A DNA stretch of 64,000 bases from Acutalibacter muris (GCF_002201475.1 NZ_CP021422.1:3100001-3164000), one strand, 5' to 3'; numbered from the stretch's first letter, positions 16,135 to 25,406 are shown. Notes: generated from the letters alone by a model not told the origin. A program made the numbers and translations.

Positions 16135-17008
16135 GAACCTGTTTAGTATCTAGCCAACCATCCGGTCCAGTGATAAAATAGAGGGGATGAGGGGGGAAGA
16201 CAGGTGAGGAAAAGCTATCCAAGTGACATCAGTCGGAAACAATTTGAAGAAATACGCGAGGAATTGTCCAGAGTCAAAAAGCTAACACATCCCAGAAGCT
16301 ACGACCTGTATGACATATTTTGTGCAGTTTTGTATCTGTTGAAAGAAGGATGCACATGGCGAGCCATCCCACATGATTTCCCTAAATGGCAAAATGTGCG
16401 GTATCATTACGACATATGGTCAAATCCAGATGAAAATGGAGTCAGTGTTCTTGACAGGGTTTTACGCAAACTGGTGGAAGCAGAGCGGGAAAAAAACGGA
16501 CGCAAGGCACAAACAACAATGATAATTGTCGATTCCAAAAGCATTCAAAATGCTGATACCGCAGAAGAAAAGGGCTATGACGCGGGGAAAAAGTATCTGG
16601 GATAAAACTACATATTGGCGTGGACATTTTGGGGCTACCCCACGCAATTATGGTGACGACCGCCAATGTAACAGATCGAACCGGCGCAATTGATATGGTT
16701 GATTATTATTGTGATGTAACCGACCATCTGTCTGCGCTCAAAAAGATTATGGCAGATGGAGGCTACACCGGAGAAACATTTGCAAACTCAATCAAGGATC
16801 TTTCTGGTGCGGAGGTTGAGGTCGTTAAGCGCAACGAGCTCCATACTTTTGCTGTCCTGCCAAAGCGCTGGATTGTGGAGCGCTCTTTTGCCTGGCTCGA
16901 CAAATGTCGGAGACTCTGGAAAAACTGCGAACGTAAATTACAGAACTCTTTTCAAATGTTTTCTCTTGCCTTTATTCGTCTGCTCTTAAATAGATGCTAA
17001 ACAGGTTC
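16135..17008 (+). mobile_element. IS5-family insertion sequence, copy 1 (874 bp)
   Basis: Terminal inverted repeats GAACCTGTTTAG-T/C-ATCTA at both ends, with a 3-bp target duplication TAA (16132-16134 and 17009-17011). The transposase is encoded in two overlapping phases. The second copy, in inverse orientation, is at 27048-27921, has the same length, and its translated transposase is identical. Confidence 0.9.
16204..17000 (+). CDS. IS5-family transposase, two phases joined by -1 frameshifting
   Basis: Phase A (16204-16605, 133 aa) contains the N-terminal helix-turn-helix region and the first catalytic Asp (IIVDSKSIQNAD). Phase B (to 17000) supplies the second Asp (MADGGYTG) and the Glu (RWIVERSFAWLDKCRRLWKN). 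The two overlap near an A5G run (AAAAAG, about 16587-16593). A -1 slip there continues as VSGIKLHIGVDILG, the expected sequence. This is the usual arrangement in IS427/ISL2-like members of the IS5 family. The first codon is GTG after a GGGGGGAAGACAG-like purine run. Confidence 0.88.
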
Positions 17009-17030
17009 TAAGGGGAGGGCAGGACGTATT

Positions 17031-17897
17031 TTGAGAAAGAAGAAGTGGATTGCTACGCTTGTAATAATCGTTATTATACTGACATTAGTGTTTGGTATTC
17101 CTTTGATCATTAACGAACTCTACAAAAAAGGTCCTGGATACATCACTGTATGGGATGGGGCGGATATGCTGTCGTTTTACGGCACAATGTTGGGGACTGG
17201 CGCAACAATTCTTGCTCTTGTTATCACAATTGCCTTTACACGCAAACAGATTATCAGAGAAAGCTATCTTAAATCAGAAGATGAAAAGTGGGCAAAAATC
17301 GAATCTGTTTTTGCGGCTGCTCTTGATACTATCAACCCTATGCGGCCTCTTACCTTAACAATGGGCACGGGGCATACCGATCCCTCTGCTGCTATATTTA
17401 CTCTTCAAAAACACATCATCTCTTGCAAAACTGCAGCAGACCAGGTAAATGCGTATCTAAATACAAAGGACTACCCCAAAGTAAAAGGTTTGATAGATGC
17501 CATAGCCGCTCTTACTGAGCAGATTGAACCTATTCTTCAAGAGGAAGTGAAAGAATACACAAAAACTCGCGATTTGGCCGGTAGGGACAATGCGGAAAAA
17601 GTTCTTGCCATGGCACTTCAAAATCCCCATGTATTTCCAAGAGAGAACTTGGATTTCTCAAATAAGATTATTGAGAATACCAATGGCGTTCAACTCGACG
17701 ATATCGTTGAAGCAATCAACAAACTCAATGGAGAAATAATCTCAATTTATCACAACGTTTACCGCCCATTACTTCAACTAAAGGGCTCCACGTTTGAAAC
17801 CGTCAATACCGAAACCCAAAAAGAAGCGGATAACATTCTACGCATATGGGGGAGAAAACCATGCCCACCCTTGAATGGATCGGAAAAGAAAAAGTGA
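17031..17897 (+). CDS. Two-TM membrane protein at head of the restriction operon
   Basis: 288 aa, starting at TTG 17031 after AGGGGAGGG. It has two TM helices (about residues 7-27 and 50-70) followed by a 200-residue soluble, helical domain (KQIIRESYLKSEDEKWAKIE ...). I do not recognise a named family. Similar proteins with paired helices and a cytoplasmic helical domain are frequent in defence islands. It overlaps the methyltransferase gene by 37 bases, so it is translated from the same transcript. The IS inserted just upstream has removed it from its original promoter. Confidence 0.75.
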   Translation: MRKKKWIATLVIIVIILTLVFGIPLIINELYKKGPGYITVWDGADMLSFYGTMLGTGATILALVITIAFTRKQIIRESYLKSEDEKWAKIESVFAAALDTINPMRPLTLTMGTGHTDPSAAIFTLQKHIISCKTAADQVNAYLNTKDYPKVKGLIDAIAALTEQIEPILQEEVKEYTKTRDLAGRDNAEKVLAMALQNPHVFPRENLDFSNKIIENTNGVQLDDIVEAINKLNGEIISIYHNVYRPLLQLKGSTFETVNTETQKEADNILRIWGRKPCPPLNGSEKKK

Positions 17898-19453
17898 TAA
17901 ACCACCACCAGGAGGTCCCCTTCCGGGTGCTGGAGCGCCAATACAGCTTTGACGAAAATGGTCAGACCGCCTCGGATAACGGCAGCGAGAACATGATTAT
18001 CCGGGGCGACAACCTGGAGGCGCTCAAGGCCCTGCTGCCCCGGTATGAGGGCCGGGTGAAGTGTATTTACATCGACCCGCCCTACAATACGGGCAACGAG
18101 GGCTGGGTGTACAACGACAATGTGAACGACCCCAAAATCAGGAAGTGGCTGGGCGAGGTGGTGGGCAAAGAGGGCGAGGACCTGACCCGGCACGACAAGT
18201 GGCTGTGCATGATGTACCCCCGGCTCAAGCTGCTGCAAAAGCTGCTGGCGGAGGAGGGGGTTATTTTTATTAGTATTGATGATAACGCTCAAACACTTTT
18301 GCGAATGATTTGTGATGAGATTTTTGGAGTTAGAAATTTTTTAGCGCAAATAGTATGGCAGAAACGCACATCTCCTGATGCCAGAAGAAAAGTGAGTGCA
18401 GGACATGAGTATGTCTGTGCATACTTTAAGAATGTGGATTGTGCTGATAGTTCGATTAATCTTTTGAACTTTAGCGAATCAGATAAGTCAAAATATAAGA
18501 ATCCCGATAACGACCCTAGAGGCCCGTGGGTGTCTACCGACTGCACCGCACAGGCGGGGCATGGAACCAAAGAGCAATTCTATACCATGATAACTCCCAG
18601 TGGTCGTGTAATAGAACTTCCAGATAATTTGTGTTGGAGATTCACAAAGCCGCGTATGGATGAAGAAATTGCGGCAGGCCGCATTTGGTTTGGTTCTGAT
18701 GGAAAGGGTGTTCCCAGAAAGAAAACATATCTTTCGGAAAGAGAAGGCCGCAATTTGTGGACGTGGTGGCCTAATAGCGAGGTGGGACATACTCAAGAGG
18801 CTACAAAAGAGATTACTACTATTTTCGAGAAGACTGCAACTTTTGATTACCCAAAACCCGTGCGTTTAATTCAGCGCATCATCCAAATTGCCACAAAAAA
18901 AGATTCCATCATCCTCGACAGCTTCGCCGGTTCCGGCACCACCGCCCACGCCGTTCTGAACATGAACAAGGCCGACGGTGGGCACCGCAAATTCATTTTG
19001 GTGGAGATGATGGACTACGCCGAAACCATCACCGCCGAGCGGGTTCGGCGGGTTATCAAGGGCTACGGTCAGGACAAAAACGCGGTAGAGGGCACCGGCG
19101 GCAGCTTCAGCTTTTATGAGCTGGGCGAGCCTTTGCTGATTGGCGAAAACCTCAACGAGGCGGTGGGCTCGGAGAAGATTCGGGAGTATGTCTGGTTCAC
19201 CGAGACCAAGCTGCCCTATGCCCCGACAGAGAGTGAGAATCCCTATTATTTGGGCGCGAACAAGGGCGCCGCCTACTATTTCTACTATGAGCCCCAGCGC
19301 GTCACCGTGCTGGACCATGAGTTTTTGTCCGGTCTCCGCGAGCGGGGCGAGATCACCGTGATCTACGCCGACCGCTGCGCCATCAGCCCGGAAAAGCTCC
19401 GGGAGCTGGGCATTGTTTTCAAGAAGATACCCCGGGACATTTCCCGGCTGTAA
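17861..19453 (+). CDS. mod: Type III restriction-modification methyltransferase (Mod)
   Basis: Adenine-N6 DNA methyltransferase and specificity subunit, 530 aa. Motif IV DPPY is at residues 72-75 (DPPYNTGNEGW) and the AdoMet motif I (DSFAGSGTTAHAV) near residue 353, the beta-class order. I start at ATG 17861, eight bases after GGGGGAG; an upstream ATG (17846) is inside that site. The region between the motifs (18256-18895), which holds the target recognition domain, is clearly more AT-rich and uses different codons from the GC-rich flanks, the usual trace of recognition-domain exchange. The Res gene follows at 12 bp. Confidence 0.92.
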   Translation: MPTLEWIGKEKVINHHQEVPFRVLERQYSFDENGQTASDNGSENMIIRGDNLEALKALLPRYEGRVKCIYIDPPYNTGNEGWVYNDNVNDPKIRKWLGEVVGKEGEDLTRHDKWLCMMYPRLKLLQKLLAEEGVIFISIDDNAQTLLRMICDEIFGVRNFLAQIVWQKRTSPDARRKVSAGHEYVCAYFKNVDCADSSINLLNFSESDKSKYKNPDNDPRGPWVSTDCTAQAGHGTKEQFYTMITPSGRVIELPDNLCWRFTKPRMDEEIAAGRIWFGSDGKGVPRKKTYLSEREGRNLWTWWPNSEVGHTQEATKEITTIFEKTATFDYPKPVRLIQRIIQIATKKDSIILDSFAGSGTTAHAVLNMNKADGGHRKFILVEMMDYAETITAERVRRVIKGYGQDKNAVEGTGGSFSFYELGEPLLIGENLNEAVGSEKIREYVWFTETKLPYAPTESENPYYLGANKGAAYYFYYEPQRVTVLDHEFLSGLRERGEITVIYADRCAISPEKLRELGIVFKKIPRDISRL

Positions 19454-19465
19454 GGAGGGTTTGCT

Positions 19466-22081
19466 GTGGAGATGAAGTCCTACCAGCGGCGGGCAATCGA
19501 CGACCTGTCCCGCTATATGGAGCTGCTGAACCAGGCCCAGGACTATGCGGCGGCGTTTTCTCAGTTTTGGCAGGAGAAAAGCGCGCCCGCCCTGGGGCAT
19601 TACCAGGATATTCTGCCCGGCGTGCCCAACCTCTGCTTTAAGGTGCCCACCGGCGGCGGAAAGACCTTCCTGGCCTGCAACGCCCTCCGCCCGGTTTTTG
19701 ACGCGCTGCCCATGACGAAGATGAAGGCCGTGGTCTGGCTGGTCCCCTCCGACGCTATCCTCAGCCAGACTCTCAAGAACCTACAGGATTCCAGCCATCC
19801 CTACCGGCAGGCCATTGACGTGGCCTTTGGCGGGCGGGTGACGGTCTACTCCAAGCAGGAGCTTTTGAGCGGCCAGAATTTCAACATCACCGCCGTGATG
19901 GAGCAGCTCTCCATCATGGTGCTGTCCTACGATTCTTTCCGGGGCCGCAGCAACGAGGCGCTGAAAGCCTACCGGGAGAACAGCAGTCTCGCGCCCATGG
20001 CAAAGGCTCTGGGCAAGCCCCAGCAGCCCATCGAAAAGGCGGACGACACTGCTCTTTTCCAGGTTATCAACCAGCTTTCGCCCCTGGTGATCGTGGACGA
20101 GAGCCACCACGCCCGCTCGGAGCTGAGCCTGGATATGCTCAAGGACTTCAACCCCTGCTTCGTGCTGGAGCTGACCGCCACGCCCAAAAAGAACAGCAAT
20201 ATTCTGTCCTATGTGGACGCGGCGCAGTTAAAGGCCGCCAACATGGTCAAGCTGCCGGTGATTGTCTACAACCGGGACAGCCAGCAGGAGGTTATCACGG
20301 ACGCCATCGACCTGCGGCGAAACCTGGAACGGCTGGCGGAGGCGGAGCAAAGCAAAACTGGCAAGTATATCCGCCCTATCGTGCTGTTCCAGGCCCAGCC
20401 GAAAGGCAAAGAGAACAGCACTACCTTTGAAAAGCTGCGGGACAAGCTGGTGGACGCGGGGATTCCCCAAGAGGAGATTGCTATCCGTACTGCCGATATC
20501 AATGAACTAAAGAATGTTGACCTGCTGTCGGAGAGCTGCCCCATTCGCTATATCATCACCATCAACGCGCTGAAAGAGGGCTGGGACTGCCCCTTTGCCT
20601 ACATTCTCGCCTCCATCGCCAACAAGACCAGCCCGGTGGACGTGGAGCAGATTTTGGGGCGCGTCCTGCGCCTGCCCCACACCTGTCAGCACAGCCAGCC
20701 GTCCTTAAATATGTCCTATGTGCTCACTTCCTCCAGCGACTTTGACCAGACGGTGAAGCAAATCGTCCGGGGGCTGAACCATGCCGGGTTTACGGATAGA
20801 GACTACCGCATGGCCGAGCCGCCCAAACCTACCGCACCGCCGCCCGTTCAGACGGAACTTCCTCCTCCACCTTTGCAGGAGGATAGCCCCTCTGCGGAAG
20901 ATGAGTTTTTGGCCTTTGACGGTACTCAGATAGCGGCAGAGTTGGCTAACCGGGAGAATAATAAGGGACCAGAGCCCGCTTCTTATCAGAATACTATGCT
21001 TGAGGAGGCGGAAAAAGTTGGCGAAACATATAACCGTACCATAGAGGAAAATGCCGGGGATTTGTTCACCCAAAATTTCGCGTGGGAGGTGCAGGAAAAA
21101 GTGAACACTTTCCCGGTGAAACCAGAATTTGCGGAGGATATTAAAAACCTGCGGATTCCTCAGTTCTTTCAGGTGGTTCCCCAATCGCTGTTCCACGAGG
21201 GAACGCTGGAATTGCTGGAAAAGGAGCAGCTTGCCAGCGGTTTTACGCTGAAAGGGAAGGCGTATGATATTGATTTTGGCTCGGCGGACGATGAGCTGGT
21301 GCAGGTAGATGTGCGCACAAAAGAGGGCAGCGTCCCAAAGGTTTTCAAGATGTCGGATGCCGACCAGCGCTATTTCAAGGAATACTTTAACTCCAAACCG
21401 GCGGAGAACCGGGTGCGGATGTGCAAGGACATCATGTTCCGTCAGCTGAACAAGCTGGACATCGTGGATGCTGCGGAGTTGCGGGAGTATTTAGAGCGAA
21501 TCGTTAACGATATGGACAAGCCACAGTTGGCCGCCATGGAAAAGTCCCCATTAGGGTATGCGGCGAAAATTCGGAATAAGATTGATACACTTTTAACCCA
21601 GCATTATATGGACACCTTCCATCAGTGGATCGAAACGGAGAAAGTCATTTGCAGCCCCCACTATCAGCTGCCCTCGGTGATCCATCCCGCCAACAGCACC
21701 AGTTTCCTGGGCGGTTCCCTATATCAAGCTGAGGCGGATATGAACGAGTTGGAGCAGGATTTGGTTATGGAGCTGACTGCGCTGTCTAATGTCCGCTGGT
21801 GGCATAGAAATATCTCCCGGCAGGGGTTCTGTATCAACGGCTTTATCCATCATTACCCGGATATTATGGTTATGACAGAGAGCGGGAAAGTGATTCTTGT
21901 AGAGACAAAGGGCGGGCATCTGAAAAATGATGACAGCCAGGATAAAATTGAACTTGGAAAGGCTTGGCAGTATGCGGCGGGGAGTATGTACCGGTACTAT
22001 ATGGTTTTTCGGGATGAGGAGAATTTGCTCCATGGGGCGGTTAGTATGAAACAGTTTCTGGAAGTTATTCGGCAACTATAG
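19466..22081 (+). CDS. res: Type III restriction endonuclease/helicase (Res)
   Basis: 871-aa ATP-dependent restriction subunit that complexes with Mod, translocates on DNA and cleaves. The helicase core shows Walker A KVPTGGGKT (near residue 60), DESHH (near residue 211), and motif VI-like VEQILGRVLRLP. The C-terminal nuclease domain shows the PD-(D/E)xK-like segment VETKGG. The start GTG 19466 has AAGGAGG at seven bases; the in-frame ATG 19472 is a weaker choice. Length is a little under that of the large type III Res proteins. All visible motifs are intact, so the system looks functional. Confidence 0.92.
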   Translation: MEMKSYQRRAIDDLSRYMELLNQAQDYAAAFSQFWQEKSAPALGHYQDILPGVPNLCFKVPTGGGKTFLACNALRPVFDALPMTKMKAVVWLVPSDAILSQTLKNLQDSSHPYRQAIDVAFGGRVTVYSKQELLSGQNFNITAVMEQLSIMVLSYDSFRGRSNEALKAYRENSSLAPMAKALGKPQQPIEKADDTALFQVINQLSPLVIVDESHHARSELSLDMLKDFNPCFVLELTATPKKNSNILSYVDAAQLKAANMVKLPVIVYNRDSQQEVITDAIDLRRNLERLAEAEQSKTGKYIRPIVLFQAQPKGKENSTTFEKLRDKLVDAGIPQEEIAIRTADINELKNVDLLSESCPIRYIITINALKEGWDCPFAYILASIANKTSPVDVEQILGRVLRLPHTCQHSQPSLNMSYVLTSSSDFDQTVKQIVRGLNHAGFTDRDYRMAEPPKPTAPPPVQTELPPPPLQEDSPSAEDEFLAFDGTQIAAELANRENNKGPEPASYQNTMLEEAEKVGETYNRTIEENAGDLFTQNFAWEVQEKVNTFPVKPEFAEDIKNLRIPQFFQVVPQSLFHEGTLELLEKEQLASGFTLKGKAYDIDFGSADDELVQVDVRTKEGSVPKVFKMSDADQRYFKEYFNSKPAENRVRMCKDIMFRQLNKLDIVDAAELREYLERIVNDMDKPQLAAMEKSPLGYAAKIRNKIDTLLTQHYMDTFHQWIETEKVICSPHYQLPSVIHPANSTSFLGGSLYQAEADMNELEQDLVMELTALSNVRWWHRNISRQGFCINGFIHHYPDIMVMTESGKVILVETKGGHLKNDDSQDKIELGKAWQYAAGSMYRYYMVFRDEENLLHGAVSMKQFLEVIRQL

Positions 22082-22220
22082 AAAACCTAATGGTACAAAG
22101 ATTCCCAAGGAAAGCCACTTCCCTTTCTACTTTTGGTAGAGCACAATCGCGCTGTTTTGTTACTAATTTGTAGGAGCTTAATGATGTATGAGAGATAAAA
22201 ATAGAGGAGAGTATGATGTC

Positions 22221-23255
22221 ATGTCAGAGCAAATAAAGTGTCCAATTTGTGGTTCAAATGCATTTTCTCAAGCGAATTATTCTGTAATGCTGGTATTCTA
22301 TGAGTGTCCAGTGTGCGGTCGATTTCAGTTAGGCACGCATAATAGTAATTCTCAGCTAAATTATAATCATTTAGCTCCATATCTGTTTCATCATTGCTTT
22401 AGTCATAAAAATCTCGATGAATATCGCTACCATACTGTACTTAAAAGAGAACTCTGCGATAAGTATAAGGCCGAGTTTAAAGAGGGTAGAAACACGCATG
22501 GGCATCCTGTTCATATGGATGCAGATTTGATTGAAAACTGGTATCCTAATACTTTCTCAGAACGCGTGAACTATATTCTCATGTATTTGTCTGAGCACAC
22601 AGCTCATATGGGGCAGCTTTTTTCGTTCTCTTATCAAGAGTCACTCAGCTTGATGTTTATTGACCGAAAAGAAAAGGCATCAAATGGAATCGTTAATTTA
22701 CAGGAAGAATGGCGCAAAGAAAGTGATTGTGAAAACGATCTCCGCTTTATGCTGGACTGTCTTGCTGAGGACTCATATATTTCCTATAGCCTCTCTTCTT
22801 CCGAAAGCAAACAGCTTGAGTTGCGTTTGAGACCTAAAGGCTATAATAGAATTGATGAACTTCAAAAGTATAGGGCTGCTGGCCACAATGTTTTAGTGGC
22901 AATGAAGTTTGGCGACGAGACAAAACCGTTGAGGGAGGCAATACGAAAAGGTATAAAGGATGCACAATATAATGCTATTTTCATTGATGAAGTCCAGCAC
23001 AACGACTTTATTACCCCTGAGTTACTAAAATATATCCGTGACAGCAAATTTGTGGTAGTCGATTTAACTCACCGAAACAACGGTGCTTACTTTGAAGAAG
23101 GCTATGCGATGGGATTAGGAAAGCCAGTTATTCAGTTGTGCAAAACGGGTGTCACGCTCCATTTCGATATTGCACAGAAGAACACGATTTTGTGGGAAGT
23201 AGAGGACGATATCCCGGAGAAACTCTGCAACCGTATCAAAGCAACGATCGACTAA
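22221..23255 (+). CDS. Zinc-ribbon protein with C-terminal nucleoside deoxyribosyltransferase-like domain
   Basis: 344 aa. The N-terminus is a zinc ribbon (CPIC at residues 7-10, CPVC at 29-32). The middle 180 residues are helical and unassigned. Residues 223-310 resemble the TIR-related nucleoside 2-deoxyribosyltransferase fold: VLVAMKFGDE at the first strand, FVVVDLTHRNNGAYFEEGYA with candidate catalytic Glu292, then GKPVIQLCK. Such domains cleave N-glycosidic bonds and serve as NAD- or nucleotide-depleting effectors in several defence systems. ATG 22188 is an alternative start. The gene lies 140 bp after res and 24 bp before the DUF6414-like gene, so those two form a pair. A defensive role is inferred from context and fold. 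Confidence 0.68.
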   Translation: MSEQIKCPICGSNAFSQANYSVMLVFYECPVCGRFQLGTHNSNSQLNYNHLAPYLFHHCFSHKNLDEYRYHTVLKRELCDKYKAEFKEGRNTHGHPVHMDADLIENWYPNTFSERVNYILMYLSEHTAHMGQLFSFSYQESLSLMFIDRKEKASNGIVNLQEEWRKESDCENDLRFMLDCLAEDSYISYSLSSSESKQLELRLRPKGYNRIDELQKYRAAGHNVLVAMKFGDETKPLREAIRKGIKDAQYNAIFIDEVQHNDFITPELLKYIRDSKFVVVDLTHRNNGAYFEEGYAMGLGKPVIQLCKTGVTLHFDIAQKNTILWEVEDDIPEKLCNRIKATID

Positions 23256-23279
23256 ATTGATGAAATTGAGGAAAATTGC

Positions 23280-24182
23280 ATGAAACAATTCTTATATCTG
23301 GATATGGAGATTATCAATTCTATCATTGCTCAGACAGAGCAGGGACTGGTAACACAAAAATCCGCAGAAAGTGATCAGTCGACTCAAAAAAGTGAGGAGG
23401 ACAAAACACACTCAGAAGTTCAGCTTGGACTGTCAGCAGGTGTAAGCAAACTCCTTAAATTTGTAGGAAACATGAACCACTCTCAGGAAGAACTTCTTCG
23501 CACTAGTGACAGTTCATCGTCAAAAGATGTCGTAACAAAGGTGATACACGATGCCGCGTTTGATATTGCCCGTAGTTATATCAACCCGTATAATCCTGAA
23601 CTTAACGATCAAAGTTATGATGATGTAGGTAATTATCTCCAATTATACAGAGTATTTGAATTTATTGATTTCGAGTATCTTGACAAACTTTTCTGCGATA
23701 ACGGCATTATTGATTTGGCCAAAAAAAGCGTGGCAAAACAGATTCATGAATCTGCTGAAAAAGCGACTGAAGGTTTAGGTAGAGAGCAGCTACGTAAAGC
23801 AAACGCTAAATTTAATGCAGAGTTAAAAAGAACGGTTAGCTTATCTAACCAGCAATACGATGACGCTGCTACTGCACTTAAAGCATTACGAAGCGTGCTA
23901 CCATATAGACGGATGATGCTTTCATCTGATGGATACCTTATTCCTTTGGACGATAGGCATTTCAGAATTGCCCCGGATAGTATGGGCTTTAGATATGGAG
24001 GCGAAATAACCTGTTTTGGCATGGTCACAAATATTATTGGAGCCGACACGGACCCATGTGATAATAAAAATATTTTTGCCACTCTACAATTCCAAGTTAA
24101 TGAGCTATTGAGAAATTTGTTGCCTACCCAATCGGAAAATCTTTGTGTTCTGCATCCAATTGCTATTTATTATGGTAATTAA
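23280..24182 (+). CDS. DUF6414-like protein
   Basis: 300 aa beginning MKQFLYLDMEIINSIIAQTEQGL, which fits my memory of the DUF6414 family (a YLD-x-x-x-[VI]NS[IL][IL]AQ start). A polar linker (residues 25-45) is followed by a helical region and a C-terminal beta-rich domain (residues about 205-300). No TM helix, nuclease or nucleotide motif is visible. It starts 24 bp after the deoxyribosyltransferase-like gene on the same strand, so the two products probably act together, this one perhaps as sensor or inhibitor. That split of roles is inference. Confidence 0.6.
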   Translation: MKQFLYLDMEIINSIIAQTEQGLVTQKSAESDQSTQKSEEDKTHSEVQLGLSAGVSKLLKFVGNMNHSQEELLRTSDSSSSKDVVTKVIHDAAFDIARSYINPYNPELNDQSYDDVGNYLQLYRVFEFIDFEYLDKLFCDNGIIDLAKKSVAKQIHESAEKATEGLGREQLRKANAKFNAELKRTVSLSNQQYDDAATALKALRSVLPYRRMMLSSDGYLIPLDDRHFRIAPDSMGFRYGGEITCFGMVTNIIGADTDPCDNKNIFATLQFQVNELLRNLLPTQSENLCVLHPIAIYYGN

Positions 24183-24211
24183 TGGCACAAAATTTCTTAG
24201 AGAGAAAAGGT

Positions 24212-24499
24212 TTATCCATCAATAAACGGTACATCCATATCCTCCATAACCTCCAGCATAAACCTTGCCCCCAAACGAAAACCCAGCACAAACGAATCGC
24301 GTTCGCTCACACTGGACAGTTCGTCTTGGCAGTTTCTTAGTTTTTCAAACACGGCCTTTGCGTCCTCGGATAGCATGGGGGCCAAGCTCTCCTCGTTCTT
24401 AGCGATGAGATTAAGCAGCTTAGCAAACCGGCTGTTTGGTACAATGTCCCGCTCGTTGGGTTGTATGTTACCGTACCAGAATTCTTCTAAAATCTTCAT
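24212..24499 (-). CDS. DUF6809-type small protein, copy 2
   Basis: 95 aa, beginning MKILEEFWYGNIQPNERDI and ending FMLEVMEDMDVPFIDG, closely similar to 15647-15934. ATG 24499 follows a long purine run (AAGGAAGGGAAAGAAA). It converges with the DUF6414-like gene and has the third AACACGACACT repeat just upstream. No known function. Confidence 0.72.
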   Translation of the reverse strand: MKILEEFWYGNIQPNERDIVPNSRFAKLLNLIAKNEESLAPMLSEDAKAVFEKLRNCQDELSSVSERDSFVLGFRLGARFMLEVMEDMDVPFIDG

Positions 24500-24517
24500 T
24501 TTCTTTCCCTTCCTTTC

Positions 24518-24560
24518 AACACGACACTACCACAAACCTTTCCAAAAGTCCAGAGAAATT
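24518..24560. repeat. AACACGACACT repeat, copy 3
   Basis: Begins AACACGACACTACCACAAA and matches 5601-5645 and 15979-16020. It separates a DUF6809-type gene (leftward) from a cargo gene (rightward), as copy 2 does. Confidence 0.65.
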
Positions 24561-24590
24561 TTCTTGGTTTTCACAGAAAAAGGAGCACTC

Positions 24591-24953
24591 ATGTGCCAAC
24601 CAGAAGCCGTTGAGATTTTGAATGAAGTATTCCGCCAATGCCAGAATATATTTCCTTGCGAAATCCGGGATGCCTACCTCTATGGTTCATATGCCAGAGG
24701 TGATTATAACAACGAATCTGGTGTTGATATTCTCCTGACTGTAGACCTAGAACCTGCAGAAGTTTCGCGCTATCGGAATCAGATTTCCGCTATTTCTAGT
24801 GACCTGAGTTTGGCACATGAAGTCACCGTCTCAATCACCGTGAAGTCGTTTGATTACTTTCATCGGTATTCCACAACACTTCCATTTTACAAAAATGTGT
24901 TGACCGAAGGAATACGCTATACTACGGGAGCCGACGATCCGGTGCGCAGATGA
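24591..24953 (+). CDS. MNT-type nucleotidyltransferase with altered active site
   Basis: 120-aa minimal nucleotidyltransferase. The GS motif is intact (YLYGSYARGDYNNES), but the position normally holding the first Asp of the DxD metal pair is Gly (SGVDILL instead of SDIDLL), so catalysis is doubtful. It starts at ATG 24591 five bases after AAGGAG. MNT proteins usually act as AMPylating antitoxins paired with a HEPN toxin; no HEPN gene is present. A second, intact MNT gene follows at 71 bp. A decayed relative of this protein is at 42889-43008. Confidence 0.72.
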   Translation: MCQPEAVEILNEVFRQCQNIFPCEIRDAYLYGSYARGDYNNESGVDILLTVDLEPAEVSRYRNQISAISSDLSLAHEVTVSITVKSFDYFHRYSTTLPFYKNVLTEGIRYTTGADDPVRR

Positions 24954-25024
24954 TTATTTGGTCAGCTTATAGTTTACTTCATTTACCGAAACTTTCCATT
25001 TCCCCTAAATTGAGGCGAAATATT

Positions 25025-25327
25025 ATGTCCGATAAGATTCTTACAGCCGAGGAGATTCGTCTAGCGATTCTCCCTTTGCTCAAGAAATACCGAGCTGAGA
25101 AAGCGATTCTGTTTGGCTCATATGCTAGAAACGAGGCTGATGCCAAGTCAGACATAGACCTCCTCATCATAGGCGGTGAGGATTTTATTCCCACTGATGT
25201 CTTTTGTATTGCTGACGAACTTTACCGTACCCTAGACAAAAGTGTAGACGTATACGAGTTATGTGAAATCAATACTGGTTCAGATTTCCACAATAGGATT
25301 TTTGCCGAGGGAGTGCAGATTGTATGA
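25025..25327 (+). CDS. MNT-type nucleotidyltransferase, intact
   Basis: 100 aa with GSYARNEADAKSDIDLLI, including both metal-binding Asp residues of the DxD motif. I prefer ATG 25025, after GAGG, since the family's N-terminal helix begins there. An upstream in-frame ATG (24950) overlaps the stop of the preceding gene as ATGA and would add 25 unrelated residues. Its normal partner (HEPN toxin) is absent; a Phd-Doc pair follows. Confidence 0.75.
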   Translation: MSDKILTAEEIRLAILPLLKKYRAEKAILFGSYARNEADAKSDIDLLIIGGEDFIPTDVFCIADELYRTLDKSVDVYELCEINTGSDFHNRIFAEGVQIV

Positions 25328-25358
25328 GGTACCGTTTTATTTCGCTTCAAAAAATAGG

Positions 25359-25387
25359 TTGATTTTATCCTATAAATAGCGTATAAT
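25359..25387 (+). promoter_or_regulatory. Promoter of the Phd-Doc operon
   Basis: TTGATT (25359-25364), 17 bp, TATAAT (25382-25387), 20 bp before the antitoxin start. In known phd-doc operons the antitoxin and its complex repress such a promoter. Confidence 0.7.
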
Positions 25388-25406
25388 AATAGCGAGGTGA
25401 TTCTAA

